From the IMG/VR virus record IMGVR_UViG_3300018080_006015, positions 1 through 64,000 of that record: 64,000 nucleotides of DNA. One strand, given 5' to 3'. The DNA comes from a virus. Below are positions 36,862-44,953 of this stretch, piece after piece (the stretch's first letter is position 1; each line of letters opens with the position of its first letter). Made by a program: the position numbers and the translations under genes. The notes beneath the pieces are model-generated. The model had not been told where the DNA came from, made no database searches, and worked only from the letters and a program-made list of their open reading frames with translations.

Positions 36862-37611
36862 ATGGACTTTATTGTATTGACATATGACGACAGGCTGTCT
36901 TTTACGGAATTAATGATAAGATCGTATTTGGATTTTTTTCCGAAATTTGATATTACATTTAATATTCCATACAATAATGACGAAACATTAAGAAAAATAA
37001 AATTATTGCCAGGAAATATTACCCCAATAAAATGTAAAAAAGAGATGAAACCCACCATGTCTGCTTTATTGGGTAGTATACCAGATAATAAATTTGTTTA
37101 TTGGTGTAGTGATGATCGTTATGTGGCAAGTTTTAAAGATGCACAGCGTTTTCGAAAAATCTCTAAAACATTATCTAACAATGCGTCGGTCAATTTAGAC
37201 GCAGTAAGAACGCTAACTATTCCGGCGCAACACAGGCGAAATGTTAAGATTAAATTAGATAAAAACTTAGTATTGTTTAAGTTTTCAGATTCTGTTGTTC
37301 ATGGGTTTTGGAATCATCACTTTATTAGATGTAAGTGGCTGAAAGATATTTTTATTAATAATAATTTGCCTGAAAATTATGAGTTAAGGGATTTACATAA
37401 GTTGATGGGTAACAGAAATAAACAATATAATCATAGAATATATACTGTTGGATCTTCAATATGTGTGTTTGGTGAAACTACATATCATGACAAAATGACA
37501 ATAAATTGTAGAAAAGCAATGAACAAATATGGCATACAGATACCAGAATATCCTTCAGATAATATAAAAATCTTTTTTGATGGAAGACCTAGACTTACTC
37601 GTGTAAAATGA
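36862..37611 (+). CDS. Probable GT-A-type glycosyltransferase
   Basis: A 249-residue protein beginning MDFIVLTYDDRLSFTELMI, a GT-A-like first strand. KFVYWCSDDRYVASF carries a DD pair where DxD is expected. HGFWNHHFIRCKWLKDIF and HDKMTINCRKAMNKYG are later landmarks. The arrangement suggests a nucleotide-sugar transferase, but the family is not one I can name. It sits 12 bases after the GT-D-like gene and precedes a sulfotransferase gene. Substrate unknown. Confidence 0.55.
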   Translation: MDFIVLTYDDRLSFTELMIRSYLDFFPKFDITFNIPYNNDETLRKIKLLPGNITPIKCKKEMKPTMSALLGSIPDNKFVYWCSDDRYVASFKDAQRFRKISKTLSNNASVNLDAVRTLTIPAQHRRNVKIKLDKNLVLFKFSDSVVHGFWNHHFIRCKWLKDIFINNNLPENYELRDLHKLMGNRNKQYNHRIYTVGSSICVFGETTYHDKMTINCRKAMNKYGIQIPEYPSDNIKIFFDGRPRLTRVK

Positions 37612-37659
37612 TTGGAAATGATGTCAAAAAAAATATTTAAGCAGATATATTAGAAAGAT

Positions 37660-38316
37660 ATGAACTCATCTTATGATCCGCGAATGGAACAATATCCCTT
37701 ATTAATTAGTTATCCGCGAAGCGGTAGTAATTGGCTTAATTGCACCTTAGAACTTTACTATAATAAACCTCGTTTAAGGGGTGATGGTCCTGTTACATTT
37801 TTGAAAAATCGAAGAAAAAGAACGGATTATATGTGGTTTCATGACCATGATATTTTTTCGGACCTTAAAGTTGGTCATGATAACATATTATATTTGTATA
37901 GAAACCCAGATGATGTTATTTATTCGCTTTTAATGGCGGAAAATGGGCACACTACTCAGAAATTAGTAGACGATCAAATATTTAGGTTGAAAAAACATTT
38001 TAGAAAGTATATTTTGAACGGAGTCGCTACGGAATGTGTTAGATATGAGTCTTTAAAAAATATGAAATATAAAGAGTTTGATAAAATAATAAAGTTTTTT
38101 AATAAAATCGATGTTTTGAATAAAGGTAAACTAAATAGTGCTATTAAAATAGTAAAAAAGGGACAAATAATTAATAAGGAAGTTGATAAAAGATATTTTA
38201 ATAAAAACATGCTGTCGAGTTCATATGAGGTTGGCCGTAAAAAATTTAAGGATCAATATTCATCATATATCTATGCAAATTTAATTACAAAAGAGTTGAG
38301 TGATTATTTTGTATAA
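37660..38316 (+). CDS. Sulfotransferase family protein
   Basis: A 218-residue protein with YPLLISYPRSGSNWLNCTL near the N-terminus; YPRSGSNW is the strict 5'-phosphosulfate loop of classical sulfotransferases. NILYLYRNPDDVIYSLLMA provides the 3'-phosphate site with RNP and Ser. The C-terminus is rich in Lys and short for the family. It would move sulfate from PAPS. Its sequence is closer to the gene at 39107 than to the Sulfotransfer_4-like pair. Genes for two GT-A-like proteins flank it. Confidence 0.85.
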   Translation: MNSSYDPRMEQYPLLISYPRSGSNWLNCTLELYYNKPRLRGDGPVTFLKNRRKRTDYMWFHDHDIFSDLKVGHDNILYLYRNPDDVIYSLLMAENGHTTQKLVDDQIFRLKKHFRKYILNGVATECVRYESLKNMKYKEFDKIIKFFNKIDVLNKGKLNSAIKIVKKGQIINKEVDKRYFNKNMLSSSYEVGRKKFKDQYSSYIYANLITKELSDYFV

Positions 38317-38334
38317 TTCTTAATATTTATTAGT

Positions 38335-39102
38335 ATGGATAAAAAACAAATTGTTACAATTTTTCAAACTTATGGAAGTATAAGTATAGTAAAGCAAACT
38401 CTTCCATCGGTTATTGAAGAAACTAAAAAAAATGATGCGGCGTTGATTGTTTTTGATTCTACCGAAATTAAAGATGGCAGAAAAGAGAAATGGCAATATT
38501 TGCAAAATTTAAATGTAAATGACGATTTTTTCTTAATATTATCTTCAAATTTGTCAGTTGCAGATTCTAGAAACACTTGTATGTTTTTAGCGCAGAAGTT
38601 ATATGTTCCAGATTATATTTGTATAATGGATGATGATCATGGTTTTAAGTCGGGTTTCATAGCAAAATTAATAGATGCTATGCAGAAATATTATGGAAAA
38701 ATTGCCCCAAATGGTCTTCGTTTTGGTTTGTTTACCGGATGTGGCGAACATAGGCACGGCCCAAGATTAAATATGAAAGATGGACATACATGTCCAGATC
38801 CTACATGTAAGCCAGGCGCTCTTGGTGGAACAAATGGTTGTTTCAGATGTGCTCCAACTTCCCATTGGAACAATGTGTTAAATGGATATGAATCAGACGA
38901 ATATTTAATATCATATTATCAAACAAGTAGTATAAGTAGAAGAAATTACCACAAAGGATTTACCACTTTAATTGTAAAAAATGGTAGTAAAATGTTTTGT
39001 ATTAATTATTCTGGCAGAGGTGGCTCCGCACCTAAGGGCAAAATGTTGTGGGATGATAAATATACCGCTAGTGATAGGCGCTCAAAATATAGGAAACGTT
39101 AA
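38335..39102 (+). CDS. Probable GT-A-type glycosyltransferase
   Basis: A 255-residue protein with KQIVTIFQTYGSISIVKQT at the start and YICIMDDDHGFKSGFIAKL in the middle, where DDD fits a metal-binding DxD. LSVADSRNTCMFLAQKL precedes it, as in GT2-like enzymes. A Cys-rich stretch (CPDPTCKPG and CFRCAP) at about residues 155-180 could hold a metal ion; that is unusual for GT2. Conservation outside the core is low, so family and acceptor are unknown. A sulfotransferase gene starts 4 bases after the stop. Confidence 0.6.
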   Translation: MDKKQIVTIFQTYGSISIVKQTLPSVIEETKKNDAALIVFDSTEIKDGRKEKWQYLQNLNVNDDFFLILSSNLSVADSRNTCMFLAQKLYVPDYICIMDDDHGFKSGFIAKLIDAMQKYYGKIAPNGLRFGLFTGCGEHRHGPRLNMKDGHTCPDPTCKPGALGGTNGCFRCAPTSHWNNVLNGYESDEYLISYYQTSSISRRNYHKGFTTLIVKNGSKMFCINYSGRGGSAPKGKMLWDDKYTASDRRSKYRKR

Positions 39103-39106
39103 ATTT

Positions 39107-39775
39107 ATGATGAAAAAAAAGAAACAAAAAATAAGAGAAAGGAAAACTTATTTATTGTCGTTTCCCAGATCGGGAAATACGTGGGTACGATATTGTATTG
39201 CGCATATTATTAATCCAATAGTAGCTGGTTCGCGCCAAAAAACTGTAGATTTAAGTGGTAGTGATAAGGTTTTATTAAAGGTTCATCATATAAATAATGA
39301 TAGGGCTCAAAAAACTAAAAAATCTCATAAATTGATACTGCTGGTTAGAAATCCGTATGAAGCTATTGTTAGAACTATGAATAAAAAGAATATAGGACTA
39401 ACAAAAAGACGTTCCCGCAAATATTTTAATTGTTTGGAAATGTATAATGACTGGGAGGCTGATAAAATATTAATATATTATGAAGACTTAATTTTGAATC
39501 CTAAAAAAACTTTAAAAAAAATATTGAAATTTCTAAACATATCTTCTAGAAATTTGGATGATTTTATATCTTCGTATGAGTTTCATCAAAAAAGAAGCCT
39601 CAAATATTACCACAAAGTAGCTGAACGTGGCCGTACAGAGGGTGACGCAAACAAACTAAATTATCATAGTAAACTAACACACAAAGATAATTTATCTGAA
39701 GTGAAAAGATTAGTAAATTGTGAATATAAAGATTTGTCCATAAAGTACTTAAAGCGATATATGAATAGTGTCTAA
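39107..39775 (+). CDS. Sulfotransferase family protein
   Basis: A 222-residue protein. KTYLLSFPRSGNTWVRYCIA carries the 5'-phosphosulfate loop FPRSGNTW in its standard form. LILLVRNPYEAIVRTM is the 3'-phosphate region and ILIYYEDLILNPKKTLKKIL the conserved acidic-DL motif near the acceptor cleft. The C-terminus ends in YKDLSIKYL. I place the start at ATG 39107 (or ATG 39110), right after the upstream stop; an in-frame start at 38981 would run through the previous gene. It closely follows a GT-A-type gene and precedes an FkbM methyltransferase gene. Confidence 0.85.
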   Translation: MMKKKKQKIRERKTYLLSFPRSGNTWVRYCIAHIINPIVAGSRQKTVDLSGSDKVLLKVHHINNDRAQKTKKSHKLILLVRNPYEAIVRTMNKKNIGLTKRRSRKYFNCLEMYNDWEADKILIYYEDLILNPKKTLKKILKFLNISSRNLDDFISSYEFHQKRSLKYYHKVAERGRTEGDANKLNYHSKLTHKDNLSEVKRLVNCEYKDLSIKYLKRYMNSV

Positions 39776-39784
39776 GGCAAATAA

Positions 39785-40444
39785 ATGCCAAAAAATAACA
39801 ATATAATGATTAATATATACGACATACTTAAAGATATTGTGTTTGAAAATCCAATTGTGTTTGAGATTGGTGTGCACAAAGGTCAAGATACCAAAAAATT
39901 ATTGGATGTATTTAAAAATGTAAATTATTATGGTTTTGAGTGTGATCCGCGCAATATAGCAAATATTAAAACAAATTCGGTATACGATAAGATTACTCTA
40001 GTAGAATTCGCCGTTAGCAATAAGAATGGTGTTGCAGATTTCTATATGTCTAATGGTACTCCACAAACGCATTCCATAAATAATACGGCTTCGTCTTCTT
40101 TACATGAGCCAACTGGACATTTAGAACGATGGAAGTGGGTTACATTTGAAAGGCCAATACAAGTAAACACATGTACATTAGATACGTTTTGTCAAGAAAA
40201 TAACATAGACCATATTGATTTTATTTGGGCAGACGTACAGGGTGGTGAATATAATATGATCCTGGGTGCTCAAAATATTTTAAAATTTACACGATATTTG
40301 TATACAGAATATTCAAATGTTGAGCTTTATAAAGATCAAAAACCATTAAATGATTTGTTGAAAATATTGCCTGGGAATTGGAGCGTTGTTAAAGATTTTA
40401 GGTCAGATGTGTTTTTGAAAAATATTGACCTATACTGCAAGTGA
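39785..40444 (+). CDS. FkbM-family methyltransferase
   Basis: A 219-residue protein with VFEIGVHKGQDTKKLLDVF as the SAM loop, YYGFECDPRNIANIK as the acidic strand, and ITLVEFAVSNKNGVADFYM, the FkbM hallmark phrase. TLDTFCQENNIDHIDFIWADVQGGEYNM is the family's late motif with its Asp. FkbM enzymes O-methylate sugars and secondary metabolites and are common in glycan loci. AAGG stands before the ATG. It is followed by a 154-base gap containing a promoter-like sequence. Confidence 0.85.
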   Translation: MPKNNNIMINIYDILKDIVFENPIVFEIGVHKGQDTKKLLDVFKNVNYYGFECDPRNIANIKTNSVYDKITLVEFAVSNKNGVADFYMSNGTPQTHSINNTASSSLHEPTGHLERWKWVTFERPIQVNTCTLDTFCQENNIDHIDFIWADVQGGEYNMILGAQNILKFTRYLYTEYSNVELYKDQKPLNDLLKILPGNWSVVKDFRSDVFLKNIDLYCK

Positions 40445-40554
40445 TAAATGAGCAAAATATAGAAAAAAAATAAGTGGGCCGATGGTTAACATATATGATG
40501 TTACAGATAATTGCATTCTTATAAGTTTTTTTGTGTTATATTTATTGGTGTGTT

Positions 40555-40584
40555 TTGACTTTGTGGGGTTATTTGTTTTATAAT
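40555..40584 (+). promoter_or_regulatory. Possible sigma70-type promoter
   Basis: In the 154-base gap after the FkbM gene, TTGACT at 40555-40560 is followed after 18 bases by TATAAT at 40579-40584, near-perfect -35 and -10 boxes. The predicted transcript start lies only a few bases before the ATG at 40599, leaving almost no room for a Shine-Dalgarno. It could drive a near-leaderless transcript into the sulfotransferase, gmd and fcl genes. The rest of the gap shows nothing that I can support. Confidence 0.35.
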
Positions 40585-40598
40585 TTGGTGGTGTTTTT

Positions 40599-41354
40599 AT
40601 GAAAAAATTTATTATTATGTCACCTGTGCGGTCAGGATCTTCATTGTTGAGAAAAATGTGTCATGAGCCGCCATATAGTCACTTTTTGTTTCAGCCATTT
40701 AATTTGAACCAGCTGAGAAAGTTAGGTATTAATAAGTCACTTAAAGTAGTGCAAAACAGAATGGATAATCCATCCAGATTTTTAAATTTTCTATTTTCTA
40801 AATATCATAACGAGTCTGTTGGGGCAAAAGTTATCATTACCAGTAAGGCAAACCATACGTTGGAAAATATATGTAGAAACAAAAACTTTAAAATTATTTT
40901 ATTATATAGAAAAAATTTAAGCGAATCATTTGTTTCTAGAGAATTAGCAAGAACAACTGGACGATGGGGATTACAATCTGGTGATCCTCTACCTAAAATA
41001 AAAAACACATTGCATTTTAATTATCAGGGCATTGAGAAATTTTCCAACAAAGTGTTTAGAAAATTGTCCGCATGTAAGCGCATTTTAGATGACAGATTTA
41101 CAGATGATTATTTGGTTTTATCGTATGAGGATCTCGTAGACAAGAATTTAAAAATTGATATGAAAAATATAAATATTGTTAGGGAATTTGTGGGAATTTC
41201 TAAATTAAGACAATATAATCCGACATCGCAAAAACAAAATGATGAAAAAACTTATTCTATGATTGAGAATAGGCAAGAATTAGATGAAAAATGTGGCAAG
41301 ATGTATGGGTATTTAGGACAAAGATCTGAACCATTAATTTGGAAAGATTTTTAA
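40599..41354 (+). CDS. Sulfotransferase family protein
   Basis: A 251-residue protein. KFIIMSPVRSGSSLLRKMCH carries the 5'-phosphosulfate loop in the form PVRSGSSLL, and FKIILLYRKNLSESFVSREL the 3'-phosphate region with its Arg and Ser. DDYLVLSYEDLVDK is the conserved acidic-DL motif. It is the last of the seven sulfotransferase genes and stands 12 bases before gmd, so it may act on a fucose-containing acceptor; that is inference from position. A promoter-like pair of boxes lies just upstream. Confidence 0.8.
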   Translation: MKKFIIMSPVRSGSSLLRKMCHEPPYSHFLFQPFNLNQLRKLGINKSLKVVQNRMDNPSRFLNFLFSKYHNESVGAKVIITSKANHTLENICRNKNFKIILLYRKNLSESFVSRELARTTGRWGLQSGDPLPKIKNTLHFNYQGIEKFSNKVFRKLSACKRILDDRFTDDYLVLSYEDLVDKNLKIDMKNINIVREFVGISKLRQYNPTSQKQNDEKTYSMIENRQELDEKCGKMYGYLGQRSEPLIWKDF

Positions 41355-41366
41355 AGGAGAAAACAA

Positions 41367-42371
41367 ATGAAAACAGCGTGTATTACAGGGATAACTGGTC
41401 AAACTGGATCTTATTTGGCGGAACTATTATTAAACAAAGGATATAAAGTATATGGTCTTAATAGGAGAACGAGTACATTTAACACCAGTAGAATAGATCA
41501 TATTTATAAAGATCCTCATATATCAAAACAGTTGGAGTTAGTATATGGGGATATGTCTGATTATTCTTCGTTGGCAAGTTTTGTTGGAGATGCAAAGCCT
41601 GATATTTTCTTTAATCTTGCGGCCCAATCTCACGTGAGAGTTAGTTTTGATATTCCTGAATATACGATGGATATAGTTGCTACAGGTGCTTTGAGGTGTT
41701 TAGAGGCCATACGGAAAAATAGTCCAACAACAAGGTTTTTAAATGCCTCAACATCTGAATTGTTTGGAGATCAACCAGCTCCTCAGAATGAAAAAACACC
41801 GTTTAAATCACGATCACCTTATGCGTGTGCTAAATTGGCAGCTCATAGCGTGACGGTTAATTATAGAGAGGCTTATAATTTATTTGCGGTAAATAGCATA
41901 TCATTCAATCATGAATCTCCAAGAAGAACAGAGAATTTTGTTACACGCAAAATAACCAGGGCCGCAACAAGAATATATTTGGGATTACAAGAAAAGTTAT
42001 ACTTAGGTAATTTAGACTCGAAACGAGATTGGTCTGATGCGCGTGATGTTGTTAGGGGAATGTATAAAATTATTACCGCAAATGAACCCGATGATTTTTG
42101 TATAGCAACTGGTGAAACCCGTTCTGTTAAAGAATTTTTAGAAACGGTATTTTCTAAGCTTAATATGGATTGGAAGGATTATGTTGAGTTTGATCCAAGA
42201 TATTTGCGCCCAACAGAAGTTCCTGAACTATGTGGAGACGCATCAAAAATTAAGGAAACACTTGGGTGGCAACCGGAATATTCTTTTGATGATTTGGTAC
42301 AATCCATGATAGATCACGATCTTGATTTGGCATATAAAGAGCGAGTTACCGGGGAGGAAATAAAAATATGA
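41367..42371 (+). CDS. gmd: GDP-mannose 4,6-dehydratase
   Basis: A 334-residue short-chain-dehydrogenase-type enzyme. [18 protein letters not shown] is the NADP-binding GxxGxxG loop, [17 protein letters not shown] the family segment, [11 protein letters not shown] the catalytic Ser/Thr and Glu region, and YACAKLAAH the YxxxK pair. [18 protein letters not shown] is a GMD signature that sets it apart from RmlB. It converts GDP-D-mannose to GDP-4-keto-6-deoxy-D-mannose, the first step to GDP-L-fucose. AAAGGAG precedes the ATG, and its stop overlaps the next ATG (ATGA). The GDP-mannose must come from the host, because no enzyme making it is visible here. Confidence 0.95.
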   Translation: MKTACITGITGQTGSYLAELLLNKGYKVYGLNRRTSTFNTSRIDHIYKDPHISKQLELVYGDMSDYSSLASFVGDAKPDIFFNLAAQSHVRVSFDIPEYTMDIVATGALRCLEAIRKNSPTTRFLNASTSELFGDQPAPQNEKTPFKSRSPYACAKLAAHSVTVNYREAYNLFAVNSISFNHESPRRTENFVTRKITRAATRIYLGLQEKLYLGNLDSKRDWSDARDVVRGMYKIITANEPDDFCIATGETRSVKEFLETVFSKLNMDWKDYVEFDPRYLRPTEVPELCGDASKIKETLGWQPEYSFDDLVQSMIDHDLDLAYKERVTGEEIKI

Positions 42372-42586
42372 AAATAAAAATAATTAGTGACGGAACAATA
42401 GAGGGCACAAAAGTCGTCAGCGCTAAAACTGGCGAAGAAATAGAGTCTGTTACTAAAATAGGTTGGATGGCTGAGTCCGGTGAAATATATTCAAGAGCTA
42501 TAATAGAAATAATAAATGTGCCTGTCGAGATAGAATCAGATGCAGAATTACAAATAAACGTTCCAATAAATGTGTCTGGAGAATAG
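42368..42586 (+). CDS. Small hypothetical beta-rich protein
   Basis: A 72-residue protein of alternating strand-like segments ([40 protein letters not shown]). There is no signal peptide. The second half resembles part of the following 147-residue protein, where LIINVIPNKVDIKGDATI stands in the same role. It starts by ATGA overlap with gmd and ends 2 bases before that next gene. The function is not known; co-transcription with gmd and fcl is likely, though such small proteins may be phage structural or regulatory passengers. Confidence 0.55.
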   Translation: MKIKIISDGTIEGTKVVSAKTGEEIESVTKIGWMAESGEIYSRAIIEIINVPVEIESDAELQINVPINVSGE

Positions 42587-42588
42587 AT

Positions 42589-43032
42589 ATGGTAAATCCA
42601 AGCGAAAATATTAACTTATTAGATGTTATTGAAAATCGCGTTATTATGCCTGATGGAAATAGTATAAGCGGAATTAGTTTTTTGGAATTAGAGGTAAGTT
42701 CGGACGAATTATTACCATCATTAATAATAAATGTTATACCAAATAAGGTAGATATTAAGGGTGATGCTACGATAAAGCTTTTAGAATGGTCGGAAAAGGA
42801 TGAAAGATTCGAATTTCGTGGAAAAGAAAAGCAAACTAAAGTACACATATATAATGACAGTTTTAACGCTTCTAAAAGAGTTCCATCGTCTGCTGGTTAT
42901 ATTATAGAGGATATAGATAATGATGAAGTTATAGGGGCGTGTCAAAGAGTTAGAATAGAACAAACCTCTACATCAAAATGGATTGAAATCGAACAAATAG
43001 ATTTGAGTTCTTGTCCAGAGGAGCGAAAATGA
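42589..43032 (+). CDS. Hypothetical protein between gmd and fcl
   Basis: A 147-residue acidic, beta-rich protein without a recognised domain. Residues about 15-65 (NRVIMPDGNSISGISFLELE to INVIPNKVDIKGDATIKLL) look like a longer version of the preceding 72-residue protein. It ends with an ATGA overlap to fcl, whose GAGGAG site lies within this gene's last codons. It separates two enzymes of one pathway, which is odd. Function unknown. Confidence 0.55.
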   Translation: MVNPSENINLLDVIENRVIMPDGNSISGISFLELEVSSDELLPSLIINVIPNKVDIKGDATIKLLEWSEKDERFEFRGKEKQTKVHIYNDSFNASKRVPSSAGYIIEDIDNDEVIGACQRVRIEQTSTSKWIEIEQIDLSSCPEERK

Positions 43033-43979
43033 TCAGTGTTTTGTGTACAGGGGCAACTGGGTTTTTAGGAAAGCATGTTCAAGATACCTTTGAGCCATAT
43101 ATTGTAAATAATGATTATTTCGTTGCGTTTTTAGGCTCTAATGGTGGTCGTGGTGATTTGGCAAGTCCGGCGTTGGCTTATGATGTTTTTTCTCGTTATG
43201 AACCAGATGTGGTTGTTCATATGGCTGCTGTTTGTGGTGGTATTTTAGCTAATAAAAATGCCCCCGCTAAATTTCTATCTACCAATTTACAAATGGGTTT
43301 AAACATTTTTGAGCTGGCAGTACAGTTTAAAGTAAAATATGTGTATACGCTTGGTAGCGTGTGTAGTTATCCGAAATATTGTCCAGTACCATTTAAAGAA
43401 GATGATATTTGGAATGGTTATCCAGAAGAAACAAATGCCCCATATGGATTTGCTAAAAAGGGTTTGTTGATGCTGGGTAACACATATCGTGAGCAGTATG
43501 GGGTTAGAGGCGCGCATCTTATACCTGTTAATTTATATGGACCTTATGATCATTTTGATTTAGTAAACAGTCACGTAATTCCCGCTCTTATTAATAAGTT
43601 TACAGATGCAATACAAAATAATAAAGATACGGTATATTGTTGGGGTACCGGGGCTGCGTCTAGAGAATTTTTATATGCAGGAGATGCTGCCAAGGCTATT
43701 GTTCAGGCTGTTACAACAGGGCTTGATACAGAATTGCCAATTAATATTGGAACGGGTGATGAGATAACAATTAAAGATTTGGCATATTTAATTGCTAAAC
43801 TTACAGGATTTGAGGGTAATATAGAGTTTACTGGTGAGGTTTCAGATGGCCAGCCAAAACGCAGATTGGATGTGTCTCGCGCAAAAGAGATTATGGGATT
43901 TGAAGCTAAAACAAAATTATTAGAGGGGTTGGTAAGGACAATCTCTTGGTACCAGGATAATTTGGAGAAAACAAAATGA
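43029..43979 (+). CDS. fcl: GDP-L-fucose synthase
   Basis: A 316-residue epimerase-reductase. CTGATGFLGKHV is the NADP loop, VVVHMAAVCGGILANKNAPA the family segment, LGSVCSYPKYCPVPFKED the catalytic Ser/Cys region and APYGFAKKGLLML the YxxxK motif, all as in GDP-fucose synthase (Fcl/WcaG). It epimerises C3 and C5 of GDP-4-keto-6-deoxymannose and reduces it to GDP-L-fucose. I place the start at ATG 43029, seven bases after GAGGAG and overlapping the upstream stop by ATGA; a TTG at 43011 is less likely. Product and substrate connect it directly to gmd and to the GT10/GT11 genes. Confidence 0.95.
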   Translation: MISVLCTGATGFLGKHVQDTFEPYIVNNDYFVAFLGSNGGRGDLASPALAYDVFSRYEPDVVVHMAAVCGGILANKNAPAKFLSTNLQMGLNIFELAVQFKVKYVYTLGSVCSYPKYCPVPFKEDDIWNGYPEETNAPYGFAKKGLLMLGNTYREQYGVRGAHLIPVNLYGPYDHFDLVNSHVIPALINKFTDAIQNNKDTVYCWGTGAASREFLYAGDAAKAIVQAVTTGLDTELPINIGTGDEITIKDLAYLIAKLTGFEGNIEFTGEVSDGQPKRRLDVSRAKEIMGFEAKTKLLEGLVRTISWYQDNLEKTK

Positions 43980-44950
43980 CTAATAATAAAAAGAAAGACA
44001 ACAATAAAAAAACATCAGATTATACACAAAAAGAAAAAGATACTAAACTAGAAGTGGTAGAAGATGTTATGCGCGACCCTGAAAAAATTCAGGAACAAAT
44101 TGAAGCTTTGCAGAAGATTGGTCAGGATTATACTGATGAAATTTTAAGTGGTAAGGTTATTGAAAGTACAGAAGACGTAGTTACACATCCGGTAGAATAT
44201 AAAGATCCGAAAGATTCTAAAAAGCTTGAGCAACCATTAGGCGTAGCAATAGATTTAGCTATTGAAATGCGAAATAAAAATATGTTGGATGATGATGCAT
44301 TTATTAGTCAAATAAAGGAAATAAGAAGATGGGATGATGATTTGATTTCTGGGTTTCGTAATAATATAATGAGTGATGATGCTTTTATAGATAACACTTC
44401 TAATTCCGATGATACTGATGTTGTGCCCCCTGTTAGTTCTAGTAAATTATCTGAGGCCAACGCATTAATGATTGGTTTTGATAAGAAATACGCAATGTCT
44501 AAGGCGAATTATATTTATTCTAGAACAGTAATGAAACAATACGAAAAAGACTTGCGCAGTAAGGGTGAGTTTAGCATGAAAGAACAATATTATAAAGCCA
44601 CTTGTGAGTTTTTGGCGGCAGAGCGTAATTATAAGATTTATGATAAAGTATATAATATTGTTGTAAAAAACTTAGATGAATTGTCGATTAATTTAGAAGA
44701 CGTTACTCTGCTAATAGAGAAAAACAATCAGGATCCTGATTTGTCGCCTGAGACATTATCTGCATTATTTGCACACTTAATGCCAACAGAAGAGCAGTTA
44801 AAAAAAGAAAAAGAGCGTCGTAATAGAGTTGTCGTAACTGATGACTTATTTGTAAGATATGAAAAGGAAAAACAAAAAAGTAAAAAAGCAATAGAAAAAG
44901 ACACTGATGTTTCAAGCGCTTTTAATAAAACATGCTCACAGAAAGAATAA
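43976..44950 (+). CDS. Hypothetical charged protein, 324 residues
   Basis: A very polar protein: a Lys/Asn-rich N-terminus (NNKKKDNNKKTSDYTQKEKD), an acidic middle (DDDAFISQIKEIRRWDDD; SDDTDVVPP), and a helical C-terminal half with YKATCEFLAAERNYKIYDKV. There is no signal, membrane segment or known motif. It overlaps the end of fcl by ATGA and precedes the RmlB-like gene. Low complexity and charge suggest a structural or scaffold-type phage protein, but nothing in the sequence proves it. Confidence 0.55.
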   Translation: MTNNKKKDNNKKTSDYTQKEKDTKLEVVEDVMRDPEKIQEQIEALQKIGQDYTDEILSGKVIESTEDVVTHPVEYKDPKDSKKLEQPLGVAIDLAIEMRNKNMLDDDAFISQIKEIRRWDDDLISGFRNNIMSDDAFIDNTSNSDDTDVVPPVSSSKLSEANALMIGFDKKYAMSKANYIYSRTVMKQYEKDLRSKGEFSMKEQYYKATCEFLAAERNYKIYDKVYNIVVKNLDELSINLEDVTLLIEKNNQDPDLSPETLSALFAHLMPTEEQLKKEKERRNRVVVTDDLFVRYEKEKQKSKKAIEKDTDVSSAFNKTCSQKE

Positions 44951-44953
44951 AAT

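Noticed and set aside
38981-39106. An upstream in-frame start for the sulfotransferase at 39107
   Set aside because: It would run inside the preceding gene with unrelated residues, while ATG 39107/39110 lies right after the upstream stop and gives a normal sulfotransferase length.
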